Assembly: GCA_964598535.1 (NCBI GenBank)
Contig: CAZRCI010000005.1
Span: 156,646-220,645, forward strand
Source: JALHMI01 sp964598535
Lineage (GTDB): Bacteria > Planctomycetota > Planctomycetia > Pirellulales > PALSA-1355
Direction of reading: 5' to 3'
DNA: 64,000 nucleotides
In this document: piece by piece, positions 45,192-54,262 of the stretch
How the letters are laid out: each line of letters opens with the position of its first letter
Numbering within the stretch: position 1 is the first letter of the stretch
Notes under the pieces: generated by a model
Seen by the model: only the letters and a program-made list of their open reading frames with translations
Database searches by the model: none
Told to the model about the DNA's origin: nothing
Program-made: the position numbers and the translations under genes

Positions 45192-45734
45192 ATGGCAAGG
45201 AAACTCTTGCTCATGGAACTCCCGGAACTAATCGATGCCTTTCGTGGCCCGCTGGTCGGATTGATCGCGTCATGGGGCACGCCCTGGCGGGATGCTGTCG
45301 AGATTGCTCAGGACAGCTTTGCCGAGGCCTGGCTCGGACGTGAGCGCTGCCGCGGCAACTGGCAGGAGCCGGAAGCGTTCGGCCGCTGGTTACGTGGGAT
45401 CGCGCTCAACCAACACCGCGTCTGGTTGCGCGGTCGCCGCCGAGTGACTTTATTCGCTACAGATTCGCTCGATCAGTTGCCGGCGCCTTCCAGCGAGACT
45501 TTGTCCGAGCGGCTCGAAACGCTACGCGCCGCAATCCTCCGCTTGCCTGCCCGCCAGCGCGAGGTCGTCCTGATGCACTACCTTGAGGAGACGAGCATCC
45601 GCGAAGTAGCCGCCCTCTTGTCGGTTTCCGAAAAGGCCATCGAAGGCCGGCTCTATCAGGCCCGTAAGAATCTACATCGCATGCTCTCGGTCCCCTCGGG
45701 CGTGCCACTACGAAAGCTGCTGCTATGCTTGTAG
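45192..45734 (+). CDS. ECF-like RNA polymerase sigma factor
   Basis: A 180-residue sigma-70 family protein with region 2 near residues 10-75 (QDSFAEAWLGR, GRWLRGIALNQ) and region 4 near 115-165 (LPARQREVVLMHYLEE, then a helix-turn-helix in SIREVAALLSVSEKAIEGRLYQARKNL). It has no extension and should direct transcription of a small regulon. Its last 10 bases overlap the next gene, which encodes a polytopic membrane protein that may be its anti-sigma partner. ATG 45192 is used here; ATG 45213 (MELPEL) in frame has the better-spaced AAGGA and may be the true start. Its target promoters cannot be told from the sequence. Confidence 0.9.
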   Translation: MARKLLLMELPELIDAFRGPLVGLIASWGTPWRDAVEIAQDSFAEAWLGRERCRGNWQEPEAFGRWLRGIALNQHRVWLRGRRRVTLFATDSLDQLPAPSSETLSERLETLRAAILRLPARQREVVLMHYLEETSIREVAALLSVSEKAIEGRLYQARKNLHRMLSVPSGVPLRKLLLCL

Positions 45735-47503
45735 ACTTCATTGACGAACAGGAACTGTACGAAGCCTTGCGACCGTTCCGGACCGACCGCACGGCGTTCG
45801 AACTCGGCGTGCAGGGCTATCTGCGGGGCAGGGCGGCGCTCGCCGAACAAGACCCCGCACGCAACTTGCCGCCGCTAGCCCGCGCTGCGGCGGCAGTTCT
45901 TCCCTTGCCACTGCTCACCGGTGGCAAGGTTTCTTCGAGCGCCTCGGTTACCACTGGCGGCGCGGGGCAAAAGCTGCTCGGCATCGCCCTCTTTCCGGCC
46001 GTCAGTATGTTCCTTCTTCTGGGCGCAACGATACTCAGCGTCATCGGGCTTCGCGGCACGCGGTACGGCGCCGGTTTCAAGATGCAAAGTCCGACGGACT
46101 ACGATGCCGCCATCCGGGGCTGGTGGCGCGAAAACTGGTTGCCTGCATTACTGCTGTACGGCGGAATGCTTGCACTCACGTTCTTCAACATTGCCGCCTG
46201 GATGTTTCTTCTGCTCATTGCTTCCTTCGGATTGGTGGTCCTCGTCGTCCGCAGCCTCGCCCAGCGTGGGCTCGGAAATCGCACGATATTGGCCGGCACC
46301 CTAATGACGCCTTTGATACTGTTTGGCCAGCTAACAATGATGTTTAACTTTGGCGACGGCGAGATTCATTTTCTCGACCCGCGCATCGTGAGCTATGTGT
46401 TCTGGATGGGGCTCTTCTGCCTGGGCTGCACCTCCTTCTGGCTACTTTTCGGCCGGGGTCGCAGCAATCGTCACGCCGGATTGTTGATCATGCTCGTCAT
46501 GTATTTCCCCGCTGCGATACTGCTACTGAGCAGGGTACATGTTCCGCCCTCGCCGCTGGCTCTCAAGCAGCACGTCGAAGCGTTCGACCAGGTAAGATTC
46601 AACTCGGCAACCTGGCGCCAGTGGGAAATTCTTGCACGCTGGACCATTGAAGCGGGATTGAGCCCTGACCTTGCGAAGCCGCGTGCACTGCTCGCCCAGG
46701 AACTCACTGGCGAACAGAACCCTTTCATCCTCGCCGTCGCTTTTCGAGTCGGCCTGATCGAGCCTGGCGACCTTCCCAAGCTGCACAACCTCGAAGCCAG
46801 GAAACGCGGCTTGCTGAACGATTGCTTCCTCGATCGAAGAAATGATCCCTTGTTGTCGGTCGAGCAAGACGAATGGGTGATCCGTGCGCTCGTGGTGATG
46901 CATCAACTCAACGACAACGAGCGAGATTTCCTGGCTTCGCGCCTTCATGCCACATTGTACCGGGCGGCCGATTCAGAATTTGAGCCTCTGCGCGAGTTGT
47001 TGCTTGTCACGCAGTTGCTCGCCGCCATCGACCGTCCCGTCAAGCCGGAGGAGTTTCGCAATCGGATTCACTCAGCCCTGTTGCGTTTACATGGCACCGA
47101 CGCCGGCGGATTCCAACCCGCCGGTGGCTTCAAATCATCTACGAATTCCCCATATAGCGATCCATCCGCAACCGTATTCGCCGTTGAATTGATGCGGATC
47201 TATGGCGTGCCGAAAGAACTCGACATCAATTGGGTGCGTTCCTACGCGAAGCCCGAGCTGATCGGTGGCTCGACGCGCGAGTGGACGAGCGTCGTCACCC
47301 GTGGGCGGCTCGCAGCGCTTCCGGACCTCAAGCCGCCCACCCTATGGCAATGGCTCTACTACGAACGCAACTTGCTCGCGGCCATCGTCCTCGTCGGTCT
47401 GTGTATCTACGCAGTCCGACTTTCACCGGTAGTGAATCCTGAACCACCAGCGTTCGGCAATTCGGATACGTCCAACGGCGAGCACGCCTGCTGGGTGCCA
47501 TAG
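45725..47503 (+). CDS. Polytopic membrane protein overlapping the sigma factor gene, possible anti-sigma or sensor
   Basis: A 592-residue protein I cannot assign to a named family. It has a cytoplasmic N-terminal part (1-82) with an amphipathic DFIDEQELYEALRPFRTDRTAFELGVQGYL stretch, about six membrane helices (roughly 84-109, 138-157, 158-176, 187-207, 221-243, 250-270), a large soluble part (about 275-545) and a final helix (549-566) before a short tail. The soluble part is alpha-helical, and its end (GGF at 461-470 region, followed by YSDPSATVFAVELMRIYG) is reminiscent of alpha/alpha-toroid proteins such as prenyltransferase-like domains. Overlapping the sigma gene by 10 bases, it is likely co-translated and may hold or release the sigma factor. 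That role is inference. Confidence 0.7.
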   Translation: MLVDFIDEQELYEALRPFRTDRTAFELGVQGYLRGRAALAEQDPARNLPPLARAAAAVLPLPLLTGGKVSSSASVTTGGAGQKLLGIALFPAVSMFLLLGATILSVIGLRGTRYGAGFKMQSPTDYDAAIRGWWRENWLPALLLYGGMLALTFFNIAAWMFLLLIASFGLVVLVVRSLAQRGLGNRTILAGTLMTPLILFGQLTMMFNFGDGEIHFLDPRIVSYVFWMGLFCLGCTSFWLLFGRGRSNRHAGLLIMLVMYFPAAILLLSRVHVPPSPLALKQHVEAFDQVRFNSATWRQWEILARWTIEAGLSPDLAKPRALLAQELTGEQNPFILAVAFRVGLIEPGDLPKLHNLEARKRGLLNDCFLDRRNDPLLSVEQDEWVIRALVVMHQLNDNERDFLASRLHATLYRAADSEFEPLRELLLVTQLLAAIDRPVKPEEFRNRIHSALLRLHGTDAGGFQPAGGFKSSTNSPYSDPSATVFAVELMRIYGVPKELDINWVRSYAKPELIGGSTREWTSVVTRGRLAALPDLKPPTLWQWLYYERNLLAAIVLVGLCIYAVRLSPVVNPEPPAFGNSDTSNGEHACWVP

Positions 47504-47507
47504 GTGG

Positions 47508-47526
47508 CCGTGAGCGCGGCTCACGG
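47508..47526 (+). terminator. Hairpin after the membrane protein gene (weak terminator)
   Basis: CCGTGAGC (47508-47515) pairs with GCTCACGG (47519-47526) around a 3-base loop, five bases after the stop at 47503. There is no clear T run behind it, so it may only slow transcription or protect the mRNA 3' end. Confidence 0.4.
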
Positions 47527-47653
47527 GTATACCGTCTACGGTTAGTTAGACGCGTAAGGAGGCACCACTCTCCGCCGTAAACTCTTCAATCGCCGAGCTC
47601 TAAACCGGAGGAATACTTTTCCCCGGAATCGTTCGCACCTCCACCTCCATGCG

Positions 47654-48469
47654 TCACACGGCGATTGCCTCGTGACGCATGCTCGGGTCTAGGCCAATCA
47701 CGGAAGGTTCCAGGCCCACGAGATCGGCGATGGAATCGACTACCAAATCGGGACGATAGGCATAACGTTTCAGGTCTTCGCGCGTCGTTCCGCCGGACAG
47801 CACGAGCACTGTGCGATAGCCCATCTGCACGCCGCCCAGGATGTCTGTTTCCATCGTATCGCCGACGATCGTCGTTTCGGCGGTCGTGAGGTTAAGTTCC
47901 TTACGGGCAGCTCGCATCATGACGGGGCTCGGCTTGCCGACGCTGAAGGCCTTCAGGCCGGTTGCCGCTTCGAGCATCGCTACGATCGCCCCGCAGCCTG
48001 GCCGCAGCCCATGCTGCGTAGGGCAGTTGGGATCCATGTTCGTGGCGATCAGCTTGGCTCCGCCGAGGATCATTCGCGTCGCGGCTTCGAGCATCTCGAA
48101 GGTGAGCACGCGTCCCTCGCCCACGACGACGTAGTCCGGGTCGTGATCGACGATCGAGTAACCGTTTTGGTGAAGTGCCTGGAGTAGGCCTCCTTCGCCG
48201 ATGACGTAGGCCGTTCCCTCGGGAAGCTGTTCGGCGAGGAACCGCGCCGTCGCCATCGCGCAAGTGAACACATGCTGTTCGTCGACGTTGATGCCCATCC
48301 GTTCGAGGCGGGTGGCCACGTCGCGCCGCGTGCGCTGACTGTTATTGGTTAGGAACGTAAAGGGAGTTCCTTGGTGTTGCAGTTGGGCAATGAACTCGGC
48401 AGCCCCGGGAATGAGCTGCCCGCCTCGATAGATCACGCCATCCATGTCAATCAAAAATCCGTGTCGCAT
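47654..48469 (-). CDS. HAD-IIA family phosphatase (NagD-like)
   Basis: A 271-residue HAD hydrolase with a C2 cap. The nucleophile motif is FLIDMDGVIYRGG (Asp8, acid/base Asp10), followed by TFLTNNSQRTR with the second motif, a lysine in SVGKPSPVMMR as third motif, and the acidic GDTMETDILGG as fourth. The layout matches NagD/4-nitrophenylphosphatase-like enzymes, which dephosphorylate nucleotides or sugar phosphates in the cytoplasm. The ATG at 48469 was chosen because the frame upstream to 48595 is not family-like. It stands apart from its neighbours, with about 311 bases to the next gene upstream. Confidence 0.9.
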   Translation of the reverse strand: MRHGFLIDMDGVIYRGGQLIPGAAEFIAQLQHQGTPFTFLTNNSQRTRRDVATRLERMGINVDEQHVFTCAMATARFLAEQLPEGTAYVIGEGGLLQALHQNGYSIVDHDPDYVVVGEGRVLTFEMLEAATRMILGGAKLIATNMDPNCPTQHGLRPGCGAIVAMLEAATGLKAFSVGKPSPVMMRAARKELNLTTAETTIVGDTMETDILGGVQMGYRTVLVLSGGTTREDLKRYAYRPDLVVDSIADLVGLEPSVIGLDPSMRHEAIAV

Positions 48470-48706
48470 AAACGCATCAACCCTGAGTGTAAAAAATCGA
48501 ATGTTGAATCCAACGCGGGAGCGGATGAATTCGACCACGAACTGCATATTGCAAGCAGCGTGCCATTTGGGCAAGGCGCGACACAAACTTCTCATCGGGC
48601 GCGCAACGGGCGCTCATAAACCGTGGATTCGTCGTGGTGCGGCAACAATTTATTATTCCTAGCGTTTGATTTTGAATGCGGCAGTGAAAGGGGGGCTAGC
48701 TGCAAC
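48470..48706. other. Intergenic region upstream of the HAD gene, no gene
   Basis: Together with the terminator and the stretch up to 48780, this is a 311-base gap between two minus-strand genes. It should contain the promoter of the HAD gene. I see no additional gene; the short frames are shadows or lack start signals. Confidence 0.4.
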
Positions 48707-48738
48707 AAAAAAGGGCAGGCATCCGAAGATGCCCGCCC
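48707..48738 (-). terminator. Rho-independent terminator with UUCG loop for the PEP-CTERM gene
   Basis: Read on the minus strand, GGGCGGGCATC (48738-48728) and GATGCCTGCCC (48723-48713) form an 11-bp stem, one G-T pair included, closed by a TTCG tetraloop (48727-48724) and followed by TTTTTT. It lies 42 bases after the PEP-CTERM stop at 48781. Confidence 0.88.
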
Positions 48739-48780
48739 TGTGTGTTATCAGGTAAGCTGCAGTTGGCCGACAAGCGAAAA

Positions 48781-49455
48781 CTAGGATTTCGCCCTCGTTT
48801 TTCTGCGCAATGCAAGTGCTCCACCCATCGCGGCGAGGCTGGCCAGCGCGAGGCTTGATGGTTCGGGAACCGGCATGACCGGATTGAACGTCAAGTCGTC
48901 GAACGCCGTGGTGCCGCTGCCGATGAGAATCACTTTGTGAATGCCCAGGCCGCTCACACTAAGCGTAGATGCGGGCGGTTCAAGTTGCACGTCGAAGTCG
49001 ATTGGGTTACCGAAAATGTCGAGCGCGATCATCGTGTTCGTGCCCAACCCCATGACGAAGAGATCGCCGCGGATGGAAACAAAGTCGGTCACCGCCGCCA
49101 GTGAAGAATCGGTGGGCGAAACGAATGTGATTTCAATCGGAACCGCATAGGTCAGAGCACCGTCGCTGGTCGAACCGGCAATGACATTGGGCGCGCTGGG
49201 TGCGTTGGGTCCGAAATTGACGACCGAGGCAAAGCCGCCGAGGGAACTGAACAACACACCCTGGCTGGCATACTGGTTGGTGAGTTGCGAAGCGGATGGC
49301 ACCGAGACGCCGGCAGCCGGTGTCGTCGCCGTCAGGTTATCGAAATTGATCGAGGTAGCCTGAGCGACCGTTGCCGTCAGCGAAACGATCAGAGCAACAC
49401 CCGCCGCAGTGAGCGCATGCCGAGAGGCACGCAAAAAGCAAAGTTGGCGAATCAT
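48781..49455 (-). CDS. PEP-CTERM sorting domain protein
   Basis: A 224-residue exported protein with an N-terminal signal peptide (ALTAAGVALIVSLTATVAQA) and the C-terminal sorting signal VPEPSS, hydrophobic stretch (LALASLAAMGGALAL) and basic end RRKTRAKS. The middle is beta-rich, starting FDNLTATTPAAGV, with no catalytic residue visible; such proteins are typically surface or matrix components. The PEP-CTERM signal is cut and anchored by an exosortase, which is not encoded in the window. The upstream 341 bases contain the xylose isomerase terminator and presumably the promoter. A terminator follows the gene, so it is transcribed alone. Confidence 0.88.
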   Translation of the reverse strand: MIRQLCFLRASRHALTAAGVALIVSLTATVAQATSINFDNLTATTPAAGVSVPSASQLTNQYASQGVLFSSLGGFASVVNFGPNAPSAPNVIAGSTSDGALTYAVPIEITFVSPTDSSLAAVTDFVSIRGDLFVMGLGTNTMIALDIFGNPIDFDVQLEPPASTLSVSGLGIHKVILIGSGTTAFDDLTFNPVMPVPEPSSLALASLAAMGGALALRRKTRAKS

Positions 49456-49728
49456 GGAGGAACTGCTTTGGAGGCTTGAAGACTAAGTGGAAGCGTGGAA
49501 ACAACGACTTCGATTCGTCTTCACTAGCGTTCCTCGTTCCGATGGTCGCGGCGATTCGAGGGCACCCGATGGAAATGTACCGGAATGCTCCCCTATTAAC
49601 TACCCTAAGCAGAGTCGTGGTCCGGTTCAATCATTTAGGTCAGCAGGACCGTGTGTTTTGTCGGAAAATGCGGGAATTGCGCGGGTTCGCAACTCAATGG
49701 AAGGGAAGCGGGGACAAGCTGAACCGAC
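49456..49728. other. Intergenic region, promoter of the PEP-CTERM gene
   Basis: Part of a 341-base gap between the PEP-CTERM gene and the end of xylA, both on the minus strand. No gene is seen. The side near 49456 should carry the PEP-CTERM promoter. Confidence 0.4.
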
Positions 49729-49765
49729 AAAAAAGCCCCATCGTAAGCGTGTGCTTCCGCGGGGC
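49729..49765 (-). terminator. Rho-independent terminator of xylA
   Basis: On the minus strand GCCCC (49765-49761) pairs with GGGGC (49739-49735) and the inner GAAGC/GCTT pairing adds to the stem; TTTTTT follows (49734-49729). It lies 31 bases after the xylA stop at 49797. Confidence 0.82.
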
Positions 49766-49796
49766 GATAAGGCTCGGAATCGGGCAACGTCGTGAA

Positions 49797-51110
49797 CTAG
49801 ATGTAGGTGTTAATGATGTTCTCGAGCAACTCTTGGCGGCCGCTGATATTTGGCGTAATCTCGCCTTTTTCGAGCATGTATTTCTCGAGTGAGGCGAAGC
49901 TCTCCTTGCCGGCTTCGATGCTCGCGCCGATTCCTGCGCCCCACGAGCCGTAACGCTCGGCGAGCATCTTGTCGAGAATCCCGTCCTTGCGAATCTCGGC
50001 GGCAATCTTCAATCCTCGGGCGAAGGCGTCCATGCCGCCAATGTGCGCATGGAACAGATCAACCGGCTCAAAACTTTCGCGGCGAACCTTGGCATCGAAA
50101 TTGATGCCACCCGGAGCGAGGCCGCCGTACTTCAGGATCGAGAGCATGCAGGTTGTGGTGAGATAAATATCCGTGGGAAATTGATCGGTGTCCCAGCCGA
50201 GCAGGGCATCGCCCGTATTGGCATCGATTGAGCCGAGAAATCCCTGCGCGCCGGCGTACTCGATCTCGTGTTGCATCGAGTGCCCTGCCAACGTGGCGTG
50301 GTTGGTCTCGATGTTCATCTTCACGTGATCGGTGAGGCCATACGTCCGCAGGAAGTTGATGCAATTCGCCACGTCGAAGTCGTATTGGTGCTTGGTTGGC
50401 TCTTTCGGCTTCGGCTCAAAATAGAACTGCCCGTCGAAGCCGATGCTCTTGGCGTGATTGACGGCCATGTGCATGAACGCGGCCAGATGATCAAACTCGC
50501 GTTTGATATCGGTGTTCCACAGGTTCTGGTAGCCTTCTCGGCCGCCCCAGAACGTGTAGCCCACGCCGCCGAGTTCCTTGGTTACCTCGATGGCCTTCTT
50601 CACCTGGGCCGCTGCATATGCGAAAGCATCCGCGTTCGGGCTGGTCGCGGCGCCGTGCATATAGCGAGGGTTGCTAAATAGGTTCGCGGTTCCCCACAGC
50701 AACCTGATACCGGTCCGCTCTTGTTCTTCCTTGAGAACCTTGACCACGTCGTCAAGATTCTTGTTCGATTCAGCGAGTGCCTTGCCCTCGGGAGCCACGT
50801 CACGGTCGTGGAAGCAGTAATAATGGACGCCGAGCTTCTCCATGAACTCGAAGGCCACCTTCACCCGATTTTGGGCATTTTTGACCGTGTCTTCGGCGGC
50901 TTCCCAAGGGCGGACCATCGTACCTGGGCCGAACGGATCGGCGCCCTGACCACGGAAGGTGTGCCAATAAGCTACGGCAAAGCGAAAGTGCTCCCGCATC
51001 GGCTTTCCTTCGACGACTTCATTCTCGTCGTAATAATGGAAGGCGAGCATGTTCTTGCTTTGGGGGCCTTCAAAGCGGATCTTCTCGATGTCTGGGAATG
51101 CAGCGGCCAT
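49797..51110 (-). CDS. xylA: Xylose isomerase
   Basis: A 437-residue class II xylose isomerase, which interconverts D-xylose and D-xylulose (and glucose and fructose) with divalent metals. The conserved YWHTFRGQGADPFG block lies at residues 49-62, the catalytic His101 and Asp104 in CFHDRDVAP, and the metal-ligand stretches FYFEPKPKEPTKHQYD, MNIETNHATLAGH and SIDANTGD are all intact. The length and the N-terminal extension of the class are normal. No xylulokinase gene is adjacent, so the operon is just this gene, with its own terminator. The enzyme is cytoplasmic and suggests use of xylan-derived sugar. Confidence 0.96.
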   Translation of the reverse strand: MAAAFPDIEKIRFEGPQSKNMLAFHYYDENEVVEGKPMREHFRFAVAYWHTFRGQGADPFGPGTMVRPWEAAEDTVKNAQNRVKVAFEFMEKLGVHYYCFHDRDVAPEGKALAESNKNLDDVVKVLKEEQERTGIRLLWGTANLFSNPRYMHGAATSPNADAFAYAAAQVKKAIEVTKELGGVGYTFWGGREGYQNLWNTDIKREFDHLAAFMHMAVNHAKSIGFDGQFYFEPKPKEPTKHQYDFDVANCINFLRTYGLTDHVKMNIETNHATLAGHSMQHEIEYAGAQGFLGSIDANTGDALLGWDTDQFPTDIYLTTTCMLSILKYGGLAPGGINFDAKVRRESFEPVDLFHAHIGGMDAFARGLKIAAEIRKDGILDKMLAERYGSWGAGIGASIEAGKESFASLEKYMLEKGEITPNISGRQELLENIINTYI

Positions 51111-51294
51111 AGCAGTTTCGCGCCTCGCTAGAGTCGATATACGTTTGTTCTGGAACTAGAAATAGAGGGACTATCGTGGCAGATTGGTCGGCAACGGGCA
51201 AGGGGCAGGGCCGCTCTACCGCCTAGGAACCCCTTGCAAGTTTGACCGCTGGGGCAGCATGAACTAGGGCCCTTGTGCTTGCCGGTGGTGTCGG

Positions 51295-52815
51295 TTACTG
51301 CCTCCTGACTTCTGCCCAATGCGTCACCGCATTGCTCCCCCAGGCGTCGGCCACCGTCTGTGTCGTGGCCGAGCCGTTCAGAATGTCCCCGCGCAGCTTC
51401 AGCTCAAGCTGGATTTGGTAATCGCGGCCGCGATGATCGTCGTACGGCACCTTGCCAGCGAAACGTCCCCGCAAGATGCCATCGCGAAACGAGGCACTAT
51501 TCAGCAGCGTTTCCAGCCGGTCACCGAGCCGCACATGCACGTCGCCATCTGGTTGCACGACGAGCCGTAGCAGTGTTTCTCCCTGATACGTCACCAGCTT
51601 GCCGCGCCATATGCCCTGCAACGCGCCGCTGAGCGTTGAATCCTCCGAGGGGCTTTCGTCGTCGCTTGGTTTCTCTTGTTTCTCGAGCGTCTCCGACGCG
51701 TTCGCAGGCCGGGGGGCTTTTTCCGCCAGCATGATCTTGCTGATCAGCCCCGGTAGCCTATATGTCAGTGGACTCCGGCTATTTGCCAGGCTGACGATCG
51801 CTAGCCGTTCGCTCGGAATCATTCGCACACAGGTGGCCACGCCAGGCATCCCGCCCGTGTGCTGAATATAGTCGTAGCCCCGCTCATCGGTCGCCGTGCC
51901 CCAGCCGATGCCGTAGCCCGAGTCGTTGCTCTCCATTGCGGTGGCCCTTTGCATCGCGTCGAGCGACTCGTCCGCGAGAATCTGCTTCTGATCCGCCAGG
52001 TGTTCTTTCATGTGAAACATTGCGAACCTTGCCAGGTCATGCGCGCTTGAGTACACGGCAGAAGCGCCCGGATGATCGAATCTGTAGAACGGAATCCGCT
52101 TGCCCTCGGGCGTATAGCGCATCGCCTGGTAGGGTTCGAGCCCCGGGCCGACGTCGATCGACGTATGCGTCATCCCCAACGGCAGGAAGACTTCTTCACG
52201 CATGAAGTCGGCGTAGGGTTTGCCGCTCACCTTTGTAATCACGTGATCCAGCAGTCCGTACCCGAGGTTCGCGTACTGATATCGTTCTCCCGGCGCGGTC
52301 ACCAGCGTTCCATAGCGGCGCACCGTCTCTTCAAAGCTGGGCGGCTCGTAGGGCTCATCTTCGTAGAAGAACTGGTAGTGCAGCGGAAGGCCGGCCGTGT
52401 GGTTGGCCACGCGGCGTACCGTCGCATCGGCTGCCTTGCCGACATACGCTCGCAACTTCAGGTTATCCAGGTAATCGTCGATCGGCTTGTCGAGATCGAC
52501 CTTGCCCCGCTCGACGAGCACCATCAGCCCCGTGGCCGTCACCGGCTTCGAGACGCTTGCCACGCTATACAACGTATGGGCGGTGGCCGGCGTGCGGCGT
52601 TCGCGATCGGCCAGTCCAAACCCCTCATCCCAGATGATCTTGCCGTCTTTCGCCACGGCGACCGCGATCGAGGGAACGTTGTTATCCCGAATCGCGTTGG
52701 CGATCTGCTTCCGAATCGGGGCGAAAGGATCCGCCGATTCTTCGGCCCACGCCGGCGCGAATGCCCGTGCACAACAGATCGCCGACAGCAGAAGCTTTCG
52801 TTGGAACGATGTCAT
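51295..52815 (-). CDS. Serine hydrolase, class C beta-lactamase/esterase-like, exported
   Basis: A 506-residue protein with a signal peptide (LLSAICCARAFAPAWA) and the class C beta-lactamase/DD-peptidase fold. The nucleophile motif is SVSK (Ser87 and Lys90), the second is YAN at residues 181-183 (YQYANLGYGLLDHV), and the third appears as HTGGMPGVAT instead of KTG. After this catalytic domain (about 30-370) comes a C-terminal beta-rich part with LLRLVVQPDGDVHVRLGD, which is common in periplasmic esterases and D-aminopeptidase-like proteins. The activity could be esterase, peptidase or lactamase. It lies convergent to no neighbour; the lactonase-like gene starts upstream on the same strand. Confidence 0.88.
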   Translation of the reverse strand: MTSFQRKLLLSAICCARAFAPAWAEESADPFAPIRKQIANAIRDNNVPSIAVAVAKDGKIIWDEGFGLADRERRTPATAHTLYSVASVSKPVTATGLMVLVERGKVDLDKPIDDYLDNLKLRAYVGKAADATVRRVANHTAGLPLHYQFFYEDEPYEPPSFEETVRRYGTLVTAPGERYQYANLGYGLLDHVITKVSGKPYADFMREEVFLPLGMTHTSIDVGPGLEPYQAMRYTPEGKRIPFYRFDHPGASAVYSSAHDLARFAMFHMKEHLADQKQILADESLDAMQRATAMESNDSGYGIGWGTATDERGYDYIQHTGGMPGVATCVRMIPSERLAIVSLANSRSPLTYRLPGLISKIMLAEKAPRPANASETLEKQEKPSDDESPSEDSTLSGALQGIWRGKLVTYQGETLLRLVVQPDGDVHVRLGDRLETLLNSASFRDGILRGRFAGKVPYDDHRGRDYQIQLELKLRGDILNGSATTQTVADAWGSNAVTHWAEVRRQ

Positions 52816-52852
52816 CGCTGCTCATCCATCGCGTGAGAACGCGGAGTGATGC

Positions 52853-54034
52853 CTACTCGACGAACTTTACGCACACGGGTGAGCCGACTTCGAGCTTCTC
52901 ACCGGTTGGTTCGAGTTTGCCAGACTTCGCGTCAATACGAAACACGGTGATCGTGTCTGAAGCCTGGTTGCCAGCGAGTAGATAGCGGCCGGTGGGGTCG
53001 ATGCCAAAGCCCCGCGGCGTGCTGCCTTCGGTCGAGATGTTCTGGATCTGCCGGAGCGTGCCGTCGTTTTCGTCGATGGCAAAAGCGCTTATCGTGTCGT
53101 GCCCACGATTGGAGCCGTAGGCATACTTCCCGCTCGGATGCACTTGAATTTCAGCCGTGCTGTAGCCGTCCTGCACCTTCTCGGCTCCCGGCAAGGTGCT
53201 TACCGTTTGCTTAGGTGTGAGCGTGCCACGTTTGGCGTCATAGTCGAACGCCGTGATTGTGCAGTCGAGTTCGTTGATCACATAGGCATACTTGCTTGAC
53301 GGATGAAACGCGAAATGTCGTGGGCCGGCTCCGGACGCTGTCGAGGCCGCGGGCGGATCGTTCGCCACAAGTGTGCCCGTGGGCGGGTCGAGCCTGTATA
53401 CCAGCACTTTGTCGAGTCCCAGGTCGGCCGCCACAGCGAAAGCATTGTCGGGCGATGGATTGATCGAGTGCGCGTGCGGGGCCTCTTGCCGGCTCGGGTT
53501 TGCGCTTTTACCGAGATGTTGAATCGTCGAGGACGCGGGCGCAAGCTTGCCATCTTCGCCGATTGGCAACGATGCGACGCTACCTCCGCCGTAGTTGGCG
53601 ACCAGTACCATGCGCCCGGTCTTGTCGACGGTCACGTGGCATGGTCCTCGTCCCTCGCTCGATTGCTCGTTGAGCGGCGCTAGCTTGCCGGTTGTTTTAT
53701 CAATGGCGAATGCGCTTACGCCGCCGGTGGGCTTGCCGTTGCGATCTTCGATCTCGCTCACCGAATACAGAAACCTTTGCGTCGGATGGATCGCGAGGAA
53801 CGAGGGATTCTTCACTTTGGCGGCCAAGCCAAGCGGCTTGCATTTGCCACTCGACAGGTCGAGCCGATAGGCATAGATGCCTTCGCTTTTGTTACCTGTA
53901 TACGTACCGACGTAGACCAGGAGTTGGTCGGGGGCGTCCTTGGCAACAGCGGCGTGCGTAGGCGAGAGCGATAGCAAGATGATTGCCCCTGTGAAGAGTG
54001 CGCGTAGGAGAGTGTTGGTCAGGTTACAAGGCAT
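52853..54034 (-). CDS. Lactonase family beta-propeller protein, exported
   Basis: A 393-residue protein with a signal peptide (LFTGAIILLSLSPTHAAVA) and a seven-bladed propeller of the 6-phosphogluconolactonase (YbhE-type) family. Typical pieces are LLVYVGTYTGNKSEGIYAY, NPSFLAIHPTQRFLYSV, GPCHVTVDKTGRMVLVANYGGGSV and GPRHFAFHPSSKYAYVINE, one per blade. Despite the family name, exported planctomycete members may act on other lactones or cyclic sugars. The ATG at 54034 was chosen with GGGAGG upstream on the coding strand. The gene lies 37 bases ahead of the serine hydrolase, so the two are likely cotranscribed. Confidence 0.9.
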   Translation of the reverse strand: MPCNLTNTLLRALFTGAIILLSLSPTHAAVAKDAPDQLLVYVGTYTGNKSEGIYAYRLDLSSGKCKPLGLAAKVKNPSFLAIHPTQRFLYSVSEIEDRNGKPTGGVSAFAIDKTTGKLAPLNEQSSEGRGPCHVTVDKTGRMVLVANYGGGSVASLPIGEDGKLAPASSTIQHLGKSANPSRQEAPHAHSINPSPDNAFAVAADLGLDKVLVYRLDPPTGTLVANDPPAASTASGAGPRHFAFHPSSKYAYVINELDCTITAFDYDAKRGTLTPKQTVSTLPGAEKVQDGYSTAEIQVHPSGKYAYGSNRGHDTISAFAIDENDGTLRQIQNISTEGSTPRGFGIDPTGRYLLAGNQASDTITVFRIDAKSGKLEPTGEKLEVGSPVCVKFVE

Positions 54035-54262
54035 CGTGAAGATCCTCCCGGCGGTTGAAATGTCATGAATGCTGCGCGATTGTAACCGCCCCCCGGGCCA
54101 CAAGCTACCAAGCACACGGTAGCGATGCTGGCGTTGAGCCATCGGCAAACTGGCGTCGCTTGGCGTTGACCTGCCCGTCTCACGGCGATACTCTCCTCGC
54201 CCGTGTCGCTTGGCACAGTCCCAACTCCCATCTCATTGGCCGTTCGCCAGGAGGATGATTCG

